NCBI GenBank assembly: GCA_900299205.1
Contig: OMIW01000190.1
Span: 1 to 18,949, forward strand
Source: Pseudomonadota bacterium
Lineage (GTDB): Bacteria; Bdellovibrionota_C; UBA2361; OMIW01
Direction: 5' to 3'
DNA length: 18,949 bases
Shown: positions 6,695 to 14,952 of the stretch, piece by piece
Position numbering within the stretch: the stretch's first letter is position 1
Layout of the letters: each line of letters opens with the position of its first letter
The notes under the pieces: generated by a model
Seen by the model: only the letters and a program-made list of their open reading frames with translations
Databases searched by the model: none
What the model was told of the DNA's origin: nothing
Translations under genes and position numbers: made by a program

Positions 6695-7843
6695 TACCAG
6701 ATCATTGCGACGCATCTCTTCGAGTGTCATCACTGTTTCCGAATATCCTAACTCGATTAATCCTTGGAGGTATTCGGGGTCAAGAGCGACATACGTCATG
6801 CTTTCATAAGCAACCTCCTCGCCCAGTTTTTTCTTGAGCACGCTGAAAAGTGGCCACACGGGACCTGCGGCGGCGATAAATCGTCTCGTCGAGCTTCCAA
6901 CAGCCTCTTTGAGAATAGGACCCAGGGAACGTCGGGTGCGGAACAAGGCGGTCTTCGGGGGGCGGAGGCAAAATGTTTCAGGTTCAGCAGCGACCTCCCA
7001 CGAGGGACGGGTGTCGTGGGGCTCACCAAATCTGTCCAGCCACCAGTGACGCCCTGACACGTCAATCGAATAGACCCGATTTGCGCCGAGGCGAACCGCG
7101 GGATCTATCGGCACGTTTATCGAGATACCCCCATCAACCAGTCTTACTCTGCCTCGATCGGTATCGAGCTCTACTGCGGGCAGAATGGAGGGTAGGGCAG
7201 CAGAAGCGAAGCCGTGTTTGGCTCGCAGATCCGGTACCATCGTAATATCAAAGGTGGCCCCAGTCATCGCTTCAGGTGAGGGATGCTTGTGGGAGGAGAG
7301 AAAGAGAAGCGGTTTACGTTCTGGGCCCTCAATCGTGGTCATTACTCCCACTGAAGTGAGGGAGGGATGCCGTGTTTCGGGTGTGAGCCCTCCACACTCG
7401 CTTATTATTCTGTCGACAACCTCCTTAAGAGGGGCGGGGTCAAAAACCGATCTATCTGAAAGGTTGGGACCGGGAGAGCGAAGCTGTTGCTGGGCGATGA
7501 GGAGAGCCCTCAGAAATGCCCGGGAGGGGGAACCACTGAAAGTATTTCTAATCGTGCGCTCACGCCATATTAGTTCCATCTGATTGACCGCCTCGTGCAC
7601 GCCATGCTTCAGGAGTGCGGCGAGCACGAGCCCGTTAACGGCACCGATACTGCTCCCCACGATGGTGTTAATCGGGTGAGAGGGGTGGTCAAAAAAACGG
7701 CATAGCGCCCGGAGTGCCCCTACCTGATAAGCGGCGCGCGAGCCTCCGCCGGAAAGAACGACTCCGGTGTCTATTACGTCAAAGGACGGAAAAGTTTTTT
7801 GTGGTATTGGGCGACTGAGAGGCGGTTGAGGGCGTCGTCTCAT
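6671..7843 (-). CDS. Patatin-like phospholipase
   Basis: A 390-residue patatin-family lipid acyl hydrolase. The oxyanion-hole glycines are in VLSGGGSRAAYQVG (about 29-42), the nucleophile is Ser65 in G-S-S-I-G (63-67), and the catalytic Asp237 is in VRLVDGGISINVPID. All elements of the Ser-Asp dyad are therefore intact. FASAALPSILPAVE (212-225) is the usual pre-DGG block, and LGANRVYSIDVSG follows it. There is no signal peptide or beta-barrel domain, so the enzyme is probably cytoplasmic or membrane-associated rather than a type V-secreted form. The only reasonable start is the ATG at 7843, which lacks a clear Shine-Dalgarno. It is transcribed divergently from cmk and its 3' end overlaps the pseudo-hydrolase gene. 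The preferred lipid cannot be read from sequence. Confidence 0.9.
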   Translation of the reverse strand: MRRRPQPPLSRPIPQKTFPSFDVIDTGVVLSGGGSRAAYQVGALRALCRFFDHPSHPINTIVGSSIGAVNGLVLAALLKHGVHEAVNQMELIWRERTIRNTFSGSPSRAFLRALLIAQQQLRSPGPNLSDRSVFDPAPLKEVVDRIISECGGLTPETRHPSLTSVGVMTTIEGPERKPLLFLSSHKHPSPEAMTGATFDITMVPDLRAKHGFASAALPSILPAVELDTDRGRVRLVDGGISINVPIDPAVRLGANRVYSIDVSGRHWWLDRFGEPHDTRPSWEVAAEPETFCLRPPKTALFRTRRSLGPILKEAVGSSTRRFIAAAGPVWPLFSVLKKKLGEEVAYESMTYVALDPEYLQGLIELGYSETVMTLEEMRRNDLVSLGTKVA

Positions 7844-7961
7844 ACATGGATTAAAGAGTTACTCTTCTGGTACTATTGGTATCGGCGTATTCGGTTGTCT
7901 CCTTGAGATAAATCGGTAAAAGGGTGCTGAATCCGAGAGGCTATTGGCAAGCTCCTGCGAC

Positions 7962-7989
7962 TTTTCCCGAGAGTTCCTTCTGGTATGAT
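7962..7989 (+). promoter_or_regulatory. Extended -10 promoter for cmk
   Basis: TGG directly followed by TATGAT (7981-7989) is an extended -10 element (TGn-TATGAT, 5 of 6 to TATAAT). A weak -35 candidate, TTTTCC, lies 16 bp upstream at 7962-7967. Transcription would begin near 7996, giving a leader of about 76 nt before the GTG at 8072. Confidence 0.55.
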
Positions 7990-8071
7990 GCCTCTCGCCC
8001 TGGATCGGAGTGGCTTTATGTTCCATCCAAAGAAGTTTTTTTGGATGAGTTGTGTTTTGGAGGTACAAGAC

Positions 8072-8779
8072 GTGGTAACACCCGCTTCTCGGTTTGTGAT
8101 TACGGTGGATGGTCTCGCCGCATCGGGTAAGTCCTCCATCGCCCGCCAGCTTGCTCAGCGGTTGGGCTTTGTGCATTTCAGTAGTGGGCTCCTTTACCGG
8201 GCGGTGGGGTGGGAGGCTTTGGAGCGGGGAATCGACCTCCTTGATGACCGAGTGCTTGGGGCATTCGTCGAGTCGCACTCATGGGAAGTGGGGCTTGACT
8301 CTTCGGGGAGGGGAGGAGTCTTTATCGATGGACGAGCGGTCGCTGTAGATCTCTCTGATGCGCGAATTTCGGAGGCGGCCTCGTGTGTGGCGACCTCCCG
8401 ACGGGTCCGTCAGGCTCTCGTACAGCCTCAGCGGCAGGCGTATGCTCCACACCCGATAGTTGGGGAAGGGCGGGATCTGGGGACAGTGATCTTCCCCGAT
8501 GCTCAGTTGAAGCTCTTCGTTGAAGCTCCTGAGCAACTGAGAATCTCTCGCCGAATTAAGCAGTGGTGCGAGGCTCGGGGGGAGGGAGTTATAGCTGATG
8601 AGGCGGTCCTTCAAGCCGAAATCGTCGAGCGCGACCGGCGAGATGCCGAACGGGCGATATCGCCGACGGTGGCGGCTCCAGATGCCGTTCTGGTGGACAA
8701 TGGGGGTCGCGCATTGACGGAGGTGGTGGACTACCTTTATACTCTGGCGTCTTCTCGGGGGCTCGTATCTGGCGTCTGA
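8072..8779 (+). CDS. cmk: Cytidylate kinase
   Basis: A 235-residue (d)CMP kinase that phosphorylates CMP/dCMP to the diphosphates for nucleotide metabolism in the cytoplasm. The P-loop is DGLAASGKSSIA (about 13-24). The substrate-binding part includes HFSSGLLYRAVGWEAL (family form DTGAMYRAVAxxAL), and VGEGRDLGTVIFPDAQLKLFVEA is the hallmark GRDxGTVxFPxAxLKxFL motif. The lid arginines are in RISRRIKQ, and VERDRRDAERAISP closes the domain. The GTG start at 8072 is set by GGAGGT at 8059-8064, 7 nt upstream. An in-frame ATG at 7985 lies inside the promoter -10 and would add 29 unrelated residues. Length fits the family (about 220-230). The DTG of the usual nucleotide-monophosphate site reads SSG here, a mild departure. 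rpsA follows, as in many bacteria. Confidence 0.93.
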   Translation: MVTPASRFVITVDGLAASGKSSIARQLAQRLGFVHFSSGLLYRAVGWEALERGIDLLDDRVLGAFVESHSWEVGLDSSGRGGVFIDGRAVAVDLSDARISEAASCVATSRRVRQALVQPQRQAYAPHPIVGEGRDLGTVIFPDAQLKLFVEAPEQLRISRRIKQWCEARGEGVIADEAVLQAEIVERDRRDAERAISPTVAAPDAVLVDNGGRALTEVVDYLYTLASSRGLVSGV

Positions 8780-8931
8780 GGGAGAAGGTCGCTCGGTGGA
8801 AAGCTGGGGCCTCTCCCGTTCGGTCGCTTGTCTCGTTGGATAACCTTGAGTGTGACCTCCTCACCAAAACGTTCCCCCGTAGAGTTAAACCAGCGAGGGT
8901 GAGAGAAGGGCACGAAAAATTCAAAAATTGT
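8780..8931 (+). promoter_or_regulatory. rpsA leader: AU-rich, no Shine-Dalgarno, short inverted repeat
   Basis: The interval between cmk and rpsA has a GGGAGA/TCTCCC inverted repeat (8780-8785 and 8812-8817). Its last 20 or so bases before the ATG are A/T-rich (ACGAAAAATTCAAAAATTGT) with no Shine-Dalgarno at usable distance; the nearest purine run, GAGAAGGG, ends about 20 nt upstream. In Escherichia coli the rpsA start region also lacks a canonical Shine-Dalgarno and is autoregulated by S1; extension to this leader is inference. Confidence 0.4.
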
Positions 8932-10662
8932 ATGACATTTTCTTCTAGTGATGTAGCAGGGACCGCCTCCGGAGAGGTGGGTTCATTCGCAAGTGAGTTT
9001 GAAAGGCTCTTTTCAGGTAAGGCGGGTAATATCCGACCCGGGAAGGTCGTTTCGGGCACTGTTGTCGCGGTTAATCGCGAGGTTGCCACGGTTGATATCG
9101 GGTTTAAGTCGGATGGCGCGGTTCCCCTGGCGCAGTTTGCGGGTGCCGATGGTAAACCAATAGTCGCAATCGGGGATACCTGCGATGTCTACATCCTCAG
9201 CCTCGAGAATGATATGGGCCAAGTGGTTCTCTCGAAGGAGAGAGCAGATCAGAAGAGGATATGGGAAGGCGTAGAGCGGGCCTATCGTGATGATGGCACC
9301 ATCCGTGGGACGATTGTTCAGAAGGTCAAGGGCGGATTGCAGGTAGATATCGGCATTCCAGCGTTTCTTCCAGGCTCACAGGTCGATATTCGTCCACACC
9401 GCAATCTTGATCGATTCCTCGGCGAGACGCATGACTTCAAAGTTCTCAAGGTTACTCGAGAAAAGGGTAACATCGTCCTCTCGAGACGAACGGTGCTGAT
9501 GTCTGAACGTGATCAACTCCGCGGTGAAACCCTCAAGCACCTGTCTGAGGGAGTCGTGATGGAGGGAACGGTGAAGAACATCACCGATTATGGTGCGTTC
9601 ATCGATCTCGGCGGTATCGACGGGCTCCTCCACATCACCGACATTTCGTGGGGTCGTGTTGGTCACCCCTCCGATAAGCTTTCGGTTGGCCAGGTCCTTC
9701 CGGTCGTTGTGCTGAAGTATGATCGTGAGCGTGAGCGGGTCAGTCTTGGTATGAAACAGCTGACAACCGACCCATGGCAGACCGTGCACGAGCGGTTCCC
9801 AGTAGGAAGCAAGGTAAGCGGAAAGATCGTCAGTGTCACCGATTATGGTGCGTTCGTCGAGCTTGAAGAAGGGGTCGAAGGACTGATCCACGTTTCCGAG
9901 ATGAGCTGGACCAAAAAGGTCAAGCACCCATCCAAGATTGTGAGCGAAGGCGACAAGGTCGAAGCGGTTGTTCTTGGTATCGATCAAGGCCAGCAGCGAA
10001 TTAGTCTCGGGCTCAAGCAGCTGATGGCTAACCCTTGGATTGACCTTGGTAGTCGCCATCCGGTTGGCTCCCGCATCCGTGGGAAGGTTCGGTCGATTAC
10101 CGAATTCGGGATATTCGTCGGAGTTGAGGACGGTATCGACGGGTTGGTACACGTTTCCGACTTCTCGTGGACGAAGCGAATCAAGGATCCGAAGGAAATT
10201 CACGACCTCTTCAAGAAGGGGGACGAGATTGAAGCGGTGGTCCTCGATGTGGACGCGGACAATGAGAGGCTCAGCCTTGGTATCAAGCAGCTTGAGTCCG
10301 ACCCCTGGGAAACAATTGCTCAGCGGTATCCTCTTGGAGTTCGGATCAAGGGTGCAATTAAATCAATTACCGACTTTGGCCTCTTCGTTGAGATCGAAGA
10401 CGGAATTGAGGGGTTGATTCATAACTCGCAGCTGGATGTGCCACGGGGTACCGAGACGTCATCGGTATACCAGGTCGGTCAGGATATTGAGGCTGAGGTC
10501 ACCAATATCGACAGGGATGAGCGGCGCATAAGCTTGAGCATCAAAGCAATCAAAAAACGGCAGGAGAAGGAGCAGTTCGCAGAATTCATGGAGGATTCTG
10601 GGACCGCGGTTACCTTCGGAGATCTCCTCCGTCAAAAGCTTGATGCTGGATCCGACTCCTAA
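8932..10662 (+). CDS. rpsA: 30S ribosomal protein S1
   Basis: A 576-residue ribosomal protein S1, which binds single-stranded mRNA and promotes initiation on structured or weak Shine-Dalgarno messages. Six S1 (OB-fold) domains follow one another. The first two are divergent (SGTVVAVNREVATVDIG; GTIVQKVKGGLQVDIG, the ribosome-binding pair). Four canonical copies follow, with cores TDYGAFIDLGGIDGLLHI, TDYGAFVELEEGVEGLIHV, TEFGIFVGVEDGIDGLVHV and TDFGLFVEIEDGIEGLIHN. Each canonical domain ends in R(V/I/L)SLG-like strands with K-Q-L and (D/N)PW linkers. The C-terminus is Lys/Glu-rich. The length fits the family (E. coli 557). ATG 8932 is preferred; earlier TTG 8836 and GTG 8899 are in frame but add unrelated residues. 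The gene follows cmk by 152 bp and ends at a strong hairpin. Confidence 0.95.
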   Translation: MTFSSSDVAGTASGEVGSFASEFERLFSGKAGNIRPGKVVSGTVVAVNREVATVDIGFKSDGAVPLAQFAGADGKPIVAIGDTCDVYILSLENDMGQVVLSKERADQKRIWEGVERAYRDDGTIRGTIVQKVKGGLQVDIGIPAFLPGSQVDIRPHRNLDRFLGETHDFKVLKVTREKGNIVLSRRTVLMSERDQLRGETLKHLSEGVVMEGTVKNITDYGAFIDLGGIDGLLHITDISWGRVGHPSDKLSVGQVLPVVVLKYDRERERVSLGMKQLTTDPWQTVHERFPVGSKVSGKIVSVTDYGAFVELEEGVEGLIHVSEMSWTKKVKHPSKIVSEGDKVEAVVLGIDQGQQRISLGLKQLMANPWIDLGSRHPVGSRIRGKVRSITEFGIFVGVEDGIDGLVHVSDFSWTKRIKDPKEIHDLFKKGDEIEAVVLDVDADNERLSLGIKQLESDPWETIAQRYPLGVRIKGAIKSITDFGLFVEIEDGIEGLIHNSQLDVPRGTETSSVYQVGQDIEAEVTNIDRDERRISLSIKAIKKRQEKEQFAEFMEDSGTAVTFGDLLRQKLDAGSDS

Positions 10663-10671
10663 GGGAGCAAC

Positions 10672-10697
10672 GAGGGAGGAGGGGAGCCTCCTCCCTC
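10672..10697 (+). terminator. Perfect 11-bp hairpin after rpsA (terminator-like, no adjacent T-run)
   Basis: GAGGGAGGAGG (10672-10682), loop GGAG, and CCTCCTCCCTC (10687-10697) form an uninterrupted GC-rich 11-bp stem 9 bp after the rpsA stop. The expected T-run does not follow directly; the only one, TTTTT, is about 25 bases later (near 10721), after a weaker GGAAA/TTTCC hairpin. It may terminate, attenuate read-through into mutS, or protect the rpsA 3' end. Confidence 0.5.
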
Positions 10698-10748
10698 AAA
10701 GGAAACAGATATTTCCGCTGTTTTTCCAAAAGCCCGCAGAAAAATTTG

Positions 10749-13442
10749 ATGACTGGCATTCCAGAATCAACAGAAGCCCTTCCCCCGATGCTTCGTCAAT
10801 ACTGCGAGTACAAGACGCAGTATCCGGAGTGCCTCCTTCTCTTCCAGGTTGGTGATTTCTACGAGGTTTTCTTCGATGATGCGGTGGTTATCGCCCGCGC
10901 CCTCAACCTCACCCTTACTTCTCGGGATAAATCGAGTGCTCATCCGGTGCCGATGTGTGGGGTGCCAATCGCCGTTGTTGATGGGTACCTCGATAGATTA
11001 GTTGACCTAGGATTTTCAGTCGCCGTTGTTAGCCAGACGGTTCCTTCCTCGCAAGTCACAAAGGGAATGGTACCTCGAGAGCTCGAGCGGATCGTAACTC
11101 CCGGCGTCCGTCTGTTGGGGGGGGCTCAGGGGAGAACTGCTCGGGAAGGGGTTGCAGCCATATTTTTCGAATCATCGGCCGCGGGGACTTCTTCAGCGGC
11201 GGGAGCGATTGCATTCTCGGATGTTCAGAGTGGGGTCGTTTGGATTCGTGATGGGGTGACTGCTGAGGAGGTGGTAGCGGAGATAGCCCGCCTCATGCCG
11301 GCTGAGGTAATTGTATGTGACCGGTGTGGGGATAGGCCGCTCGATGCGCGCACGGGGTGGATTCGCGCGATTGAACGGATCGTTTCGACTCCCATTCGGT
11401 GGCGGGGTATCAGCTTCCTTGAGGGGGAGCGATTTGGAGGGATTGCCGGTTCTGCGGTAGTCAGCCCTCGCGCCCGCCGAAGTTGCTGGCTGCTACTTCA
11501 CTGGCTTGAAGAGACTACCCTCGATGTGGGTCAGGCTATTCGTGAGGTACGACCGCTCACCTATCAAGAGGTGATGGGCATCGATCCGGCGACGAGGAGT
11601 AGTCTGGAGCTTGTTGCCTCAGCTAAAGATGGATCAACCCGAGGAACGCTTCTCGACTACCTGGATGAGACAAGTTGTGGCGCAGGATGGCGCCTTCTGC
11701 GGAGTTGGATACTCAATCCGACTACCTCAATCGAAGAGATTGAATCGCGCCTTGATGCCGTTGCTGCTTGGTGCAAGCGGTTGGAGGGGGTGCGAGCGCT
11801 TCAGGGACTTTTTAGTCGAGCTATCGACGTCGAGCGACTCGCGACTCGGCTGACTGTTCGGGTCGCGACTCCGAAGGAGCTGGGAGCGCTGAGAGACCTC
11901 CTCGTTGAGTTACCCGCGGCGCTACGTTGTGTCAGTTCGGGGGACGATCTTCCGGAGCGATTGCGGCGACTTTTCGCGCAGGCGACGGTCTCGGAGGATC
12001 TTCAAGAACTTTTAAGCCATTTTTTGGCTGACGATCCGCCACATCATTTATCAGAGGGTGGGATAGTTCGTGCGGGGGTTGCCGAGGAGCTCGACCGTCT
12101 GAGAGAGTTGCGCGATGACGGAAAATCTCAAATTGCGGCATTTGAGAGGGGAGAGCGGGAGCGCACGGGAATTGGGACGCTAAAGGTCAAGTATAATAAT
12201 TTTCTGGGATATTTCATCGAAATTCCTTCATCCAAAGCGCAGGTTGTTCCAGAAGAGTACATACGGCGACAGTCGGTTGCTCAGGCAGAACGGTTTGTCG
12301 TTCAGGAGCTCAAGGAACTTGAACATGAGATTTTAGGCGCATCGGGACGCATTTGTGAACTTGAGGAGAGGCTGTTTCGGGAGTTTCGAGAAAGGTTGAC
12401 TCCTTGGACTGAGCAGTTACGGCAGTTGTCGCGGGCGATAGCGGAGCTCGACGTGTTGATGTCATTTGGCCTCGTCGCTCGCAGTCAACGATTAGTTCGC
12501 CCGGAGATAGTTCTCGAGCCGGTGCTCTCTATCGAGAAGGGTAAGCATCCCGTCGTCGCATCGCTCCTCGGTAACAGATACGTCGCTAACTCTCTCGATA
12601 TCGATGGTAATAGCACTCGGTGTGCGGTTATTACGGGCCCGAACATGGGCGGGAAATCGACTTTTCTCCGCCAGGCTGCATTGATGATTATCATGGCTCA
12701 GATAGGATCTTTTGTGCCAGCTGAGCGGGCGCGGATCGGGATTGTTGATAAAGTATTTGCGCGTGTTGGTGCCTCGGATGACCTGTTTGCGGGGGAGTCG
12801 ACCTTTATGGTCGAGATGCGGGAGGCCGCGGCGATAGTTCATGGAGCCACTCCCTCGTCTTTGATACTTATTGATGAGATAGGTCGTGGTACTTCGACTA
12901 TTGATGGAGAGGCCCTCGCGCAGGCGATTCTCGAGTGGGTATGTGATACCTGTCGGAGTCGCACGCTCTTTGCCACTCATTTTCACCCCCTGACGATCGT
13001 CGCCGATGAGCGTGGCTCGATGATCAATCTTTCAGTGGGTGCGATTGACAGGGGAGATGCGGTTTTCTTTACTCATGAGATTGTTGGTGGGGCTGCGGGC
13101 AGATCGTACGGGTTGCAGGTCGCGCAGCGAGCGGGTCTCCCTGAAGCGCTGGTTCAACGGGCGCAGGAAGTTTTAAACGGATCTACCCCTAAGGGGGAAC
13201 AGATTGGATTATCGGCGAAGCGGGGTGGTCGGAACCGGCGGGTAGCCGAGAATGAGCAACCCTCGTTTTTTAATTTTGTTCCCCCGCCCCCTCCGGTTGA
13301 TAATCGTTTGGTTCGATTAAGGGAGCGGGTTGAGTCTTTTGACTTGGATGATTGTACGCCCCGTCAGGCCCTGGAGCATCTGTATGAGTTGCGGAGGATG
13401 GTGGGTCGGGGTGACAATGAGGAAAGAGAGGGGCGTGCATAA
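10749..13442 (+). CDS. mutS: DNA mismatch repair protein MutS
   Basis: An 897-residue MutS, the cytoplasmic mismatch sensor that slides on DNA with ATP and recruits MutL. The mismatch-binding domain I has the Phe-x-Glu motif in GDFYEVF (Phe37, Glu39), with CGVPIAVVDGYL nearby. The connector, lever and clamp regions follow (KVKYNNFLGYFIEIPSSKA marks the clamp). The ATPase has Walker A GPNMGGKST (about residues 629-637), a signature stretch in FARVGASDDLFAGESTFMVEM, Walker B LILIDEIGRGTST (about 704-716) and FATHFHPLT. The C-terminal tail, FDLDDCTPRQALEHLYELRRMV, is the usual dimerisation helix region. Length is close to the family (E. coli 853). The ATG at 10749 has no Shine-Dalgarno and an A-rich upstream; an in-frame TTG lies directly before it. 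Some read-through from rpsA is possible. Confidence 0.97.
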   Translation: MTGIPESTEALPPMLRQYCEYKTQYPECLLLFQVGDFYEVFFDDAVVIARALNLTLTSRDKSSAHPVPMCGVPIAVVDGYLDRLVDLGFSVAVVSQTVPSSQVTKGMVPRELERIVTPGVRLLGGAQGRTAREGVAAIFFESSAAGTSSAAGAIAFSDVQSGVVWIRDGVTAEEVVAEIARLMPAEVIVCDRCGDRPLDARTGWIRAIERIVSTPIRWRGISFLEGERFGGIAGSAVVSPRARRSCWLLLHWLEETTLDVGQAIREVRPLTYQEVMGIDPATRSSLELVASAKDGSTRGTLLDYLDETSCGAGWRLLRSWILNPTTSIEEIESRLDAVAAWCKRLEGVRALQGLFSRAIDVERLATRLTVRVATPKELGALRDLLVELPAALRCVSSGDDLPERLRRLFAQATVSEDLQELLSHFLADDPPHHLSEGGIVRAGVAEELDRLRELRDDGKSQIAAFERGERERTGIGTLKVKYNNFLGYFIEIPSSKAQVVPEEYIRRQSVAQAERFVVQELKELEHEILGASGRICELEERLFREFRERLTPWTEQLRQLSRAIAELDVLMSFGLVARSQRLVRPEIVLEPVLSIEKGKHPVVASLLGNRYVANSLDIDGNSTRCAVITGPNMGGKSTFLRQAALMIIMAQIGSFVPAERARIGIVDKVFARVGASDDLFAGESTFMVEMREAAAIVHGATPSSLILIDEIGRGTSTIDGEALAQAILEWVCDTCRSRTLFATHFHPLTIVADERGSMINLSVGAIDRGDAVFFTHEIVGGAAGRSYGLQVAQRAGLPEALVQRAQEVLNGSTPKGEQIGLSAKRGGRNRRVAENEQPSFFNFVPPPPPVDNRLVRLRERVESFDLDDCTPRQALEHLYELRRMVGRGDNEEREGRA

Positions 13443-13526
13443 AGAGACTTTTTCCCCGCTCTCGCGTTATGCTGTTATCTATTGGCTGACGAGTTCTGTG
13501 TAAATCAATAGCTCCCTCTGCTTGAT

Positions 13527-13555
13527 TTGAATCCTCGCACTGGAGAGATTAAATC
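13527..13555 (+). promoter_or_regulatory. Possible sigma70-type promoter for the amidase gene
   Basis: TTGAAT (13527-13532), a 17-bp spacer, and TTAAAT (13550-13555) each match 4 of 6 consensus bases. They sit in the 235-bp gap between mutS and the amidase. A second weaker pair, TTGGCT at 13482 and TCAATA at 13505 with a 17-bp spacer, is also present. The call is by pattern only. Confidence 0.35.
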
Positions 13556-13677
13556 TAAATCCGTTGAAGGTTCCCGCTTACCTCTCTGGATTTGAGTAAA
13601 GGCTTTTGTCGATGGCCTCGCTTTTTCTCCTCCTCTTCGATAGACCAAGAGTACTTGCTCCACATTGTTTGGTCTGT

Positions 13678-14931
13678 ATGAGGACGGGGCTATTGCTGCT
13701 CCTTCTGCTTGTTTTGGATCCCCACGTTCTGGAGGCAGAAGAGTCGTCTTGTAATCTGTCCCCTCTCTTGGCTCACGTGATTTCGTTGCGGGCGGGGGGA
13801 GATATTCAGGATAGCAGTCCCCTAGATAGTATTCGTCAGCGCCGAACTGTGGCTGAGGAGCTTGAACGGTGTGCTCGTCTCGCTTCGGATTCTCCCCTGG
13901 TTGAGCAGGCATTCCTCAACGCGACGATCTTGTGGGATGATGTTCATAGGATGACTGCGGATGCGGGGGCAGCCGCGAAAGTTCGTTTCCTCGTTCGCGA
14001 AGTTGAAGAGCGGTACCGAAACTCATCGAGTCTGGCGGCAGTAAAACTTATTCAGGCGCAGGTCGAGTGGCGCCTTGGTCATGAGCAGCGAGCTCAGGAG
14101 ATAGCCCACGAGGTCGAGAATCTCTTTCCGCGTTCCGAACACGCTCGCAAGGCGCGTTCTTTTGAGCAAAGTTTTGCCGAGCCATATCGACCTGCGATGC
14201 CGTTTGGGGGGGCTGATCGCAGTAAGCGCAAACAGGTGGTGGTGCTTGATCCCGGTCATGGGGGGGAGGATCGCGGGGCGGTAGGGCCTCGGGGACAAAC
14301 GGAGAAGGAGGTAGTGCTTTTCATCGCAAAGCGGGCAGCGGCACTGATCGAGCAGCGGGGTAAATTTTCGGTGGTTCTCACGAGGGAGTCAGACCTTGCA
14401 TTGCCATTGTCAGAACGGACTCGGCTCGCCAATGAGCGGGGGGCCGTGCTTTTTGTCAGCCTGCACACGAACGCTTCGACCGATCATCGACCTCGCGGCC
14501 TTGCGACGTATTATCTTGACAATCCTGATGATGCTGCGTCGCGTGCTTTGGCAGAGCGCGAGAATGCAGTAGTATCAAAGGCGGGTGATAGCGAAGATTC
14601 TGACCTAGCATTGATGCTGAGTTCGCTTGTGCAGGCGAGTAAAATGGAGGACTCGGTTGTTCTTGCCCACTCCCTTCATCAAGGTATCAATCGGTCGGTC
14701 CGAGCACCGAATATATGGCGGAGCTCTGGGCTCCGAGATCTGGGTGTGAAGAAGGCTCCTTTCTTCGTGCTCGTTGGAGCCCACATGCCGTGTATTCTTC
14801 TGGAACTGTTCTTTATCGATAATCGCGATGATGCTGCGCTTCTTGCGGAAGAGCAGTTCCGCGAGATGATTGCTCGGGGTATCGCGGATGGAATAGAGGA
14901 TTTCACTCGGGCGACATCGGTCGCCCAGTAG
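13678..14931 (+). CDS. N-acetylmuramoyl-L-alanine amidase, AmiC type (Amidase_3), exported
   Basis: A 417-residue zinc amidase that cleaves the amide bond between N-acetylmuramic acid and the stem peptide during cell separation or wall remodelling in the periplasm. From Met at 13678 the N-terminus MRTGLLLLLLLVLDPHVLEA is a typical Sec signal peptide with likely cleavage after Ala. Residues about 27-165 are helical and TPR-like (AVKLIQAQVEWRLGHEQRAQEIAHEV), as in some deltaproteobacterial amidases. The Amidase_3 domain begins at KQVVVLDPGHGG, with zinc ligands His194, Glu209 (TEKEV) and His263 (SLHTNA), and catalytic Glu376 in PCILLELFFIDN. All are intact. An ATG at 13612 and a TTG at 13606 are in frame and would lengthen the signal region; no start has a strong Shine-Dalgarno. 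The next gene starts 21 bp after the stop, so the two are probably one operon. Confidence 0.9.
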   Translation: MRTGLLLLLLLVLDPHVLEAEESSCNLSPLLAHVISLRAGGDIQDSSPLDSIRQRRTVAEELERCARLASDSPLVEQAFLNATILWDDVHRMTADAGAAAKVRFLVREVEERYRNSSSLAAVKLIQAQVEWRLGHEQRAQEIAHEVENLFPRSEHARKARSFEQSFAEPYRPAMPFGGADRSKRKQVVVLDPGHGGEDRGAVGPRGQTEKEVVLFIAKRAAALIEQRGKFSVVLTRESDLALPLSERTRLANERGAVLFVSLHTNASTDHRPRGLATYYLDNPDDAASRALAERENAVVSKAGDSEDSDLALMLSSLVQASKMEDSVVLAHSLHQGINRSVRAPNIWRSSGLRDLGVKKAPFFVLVGAHMPCILLELFFIDNRDDAALLAEEQFREMIARGIADGIEDFTRATSVAQ

Positions 14932-14952
14932 TTGGATCTCAATAGGAGGTGA

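Noticed and set aside
9376-10203. A 275-residue minus-strand frame inside rpsA
   Set aside because: It lies wholly antisense to four conserved S1 domains, whose repeats generate long open antisense frames.
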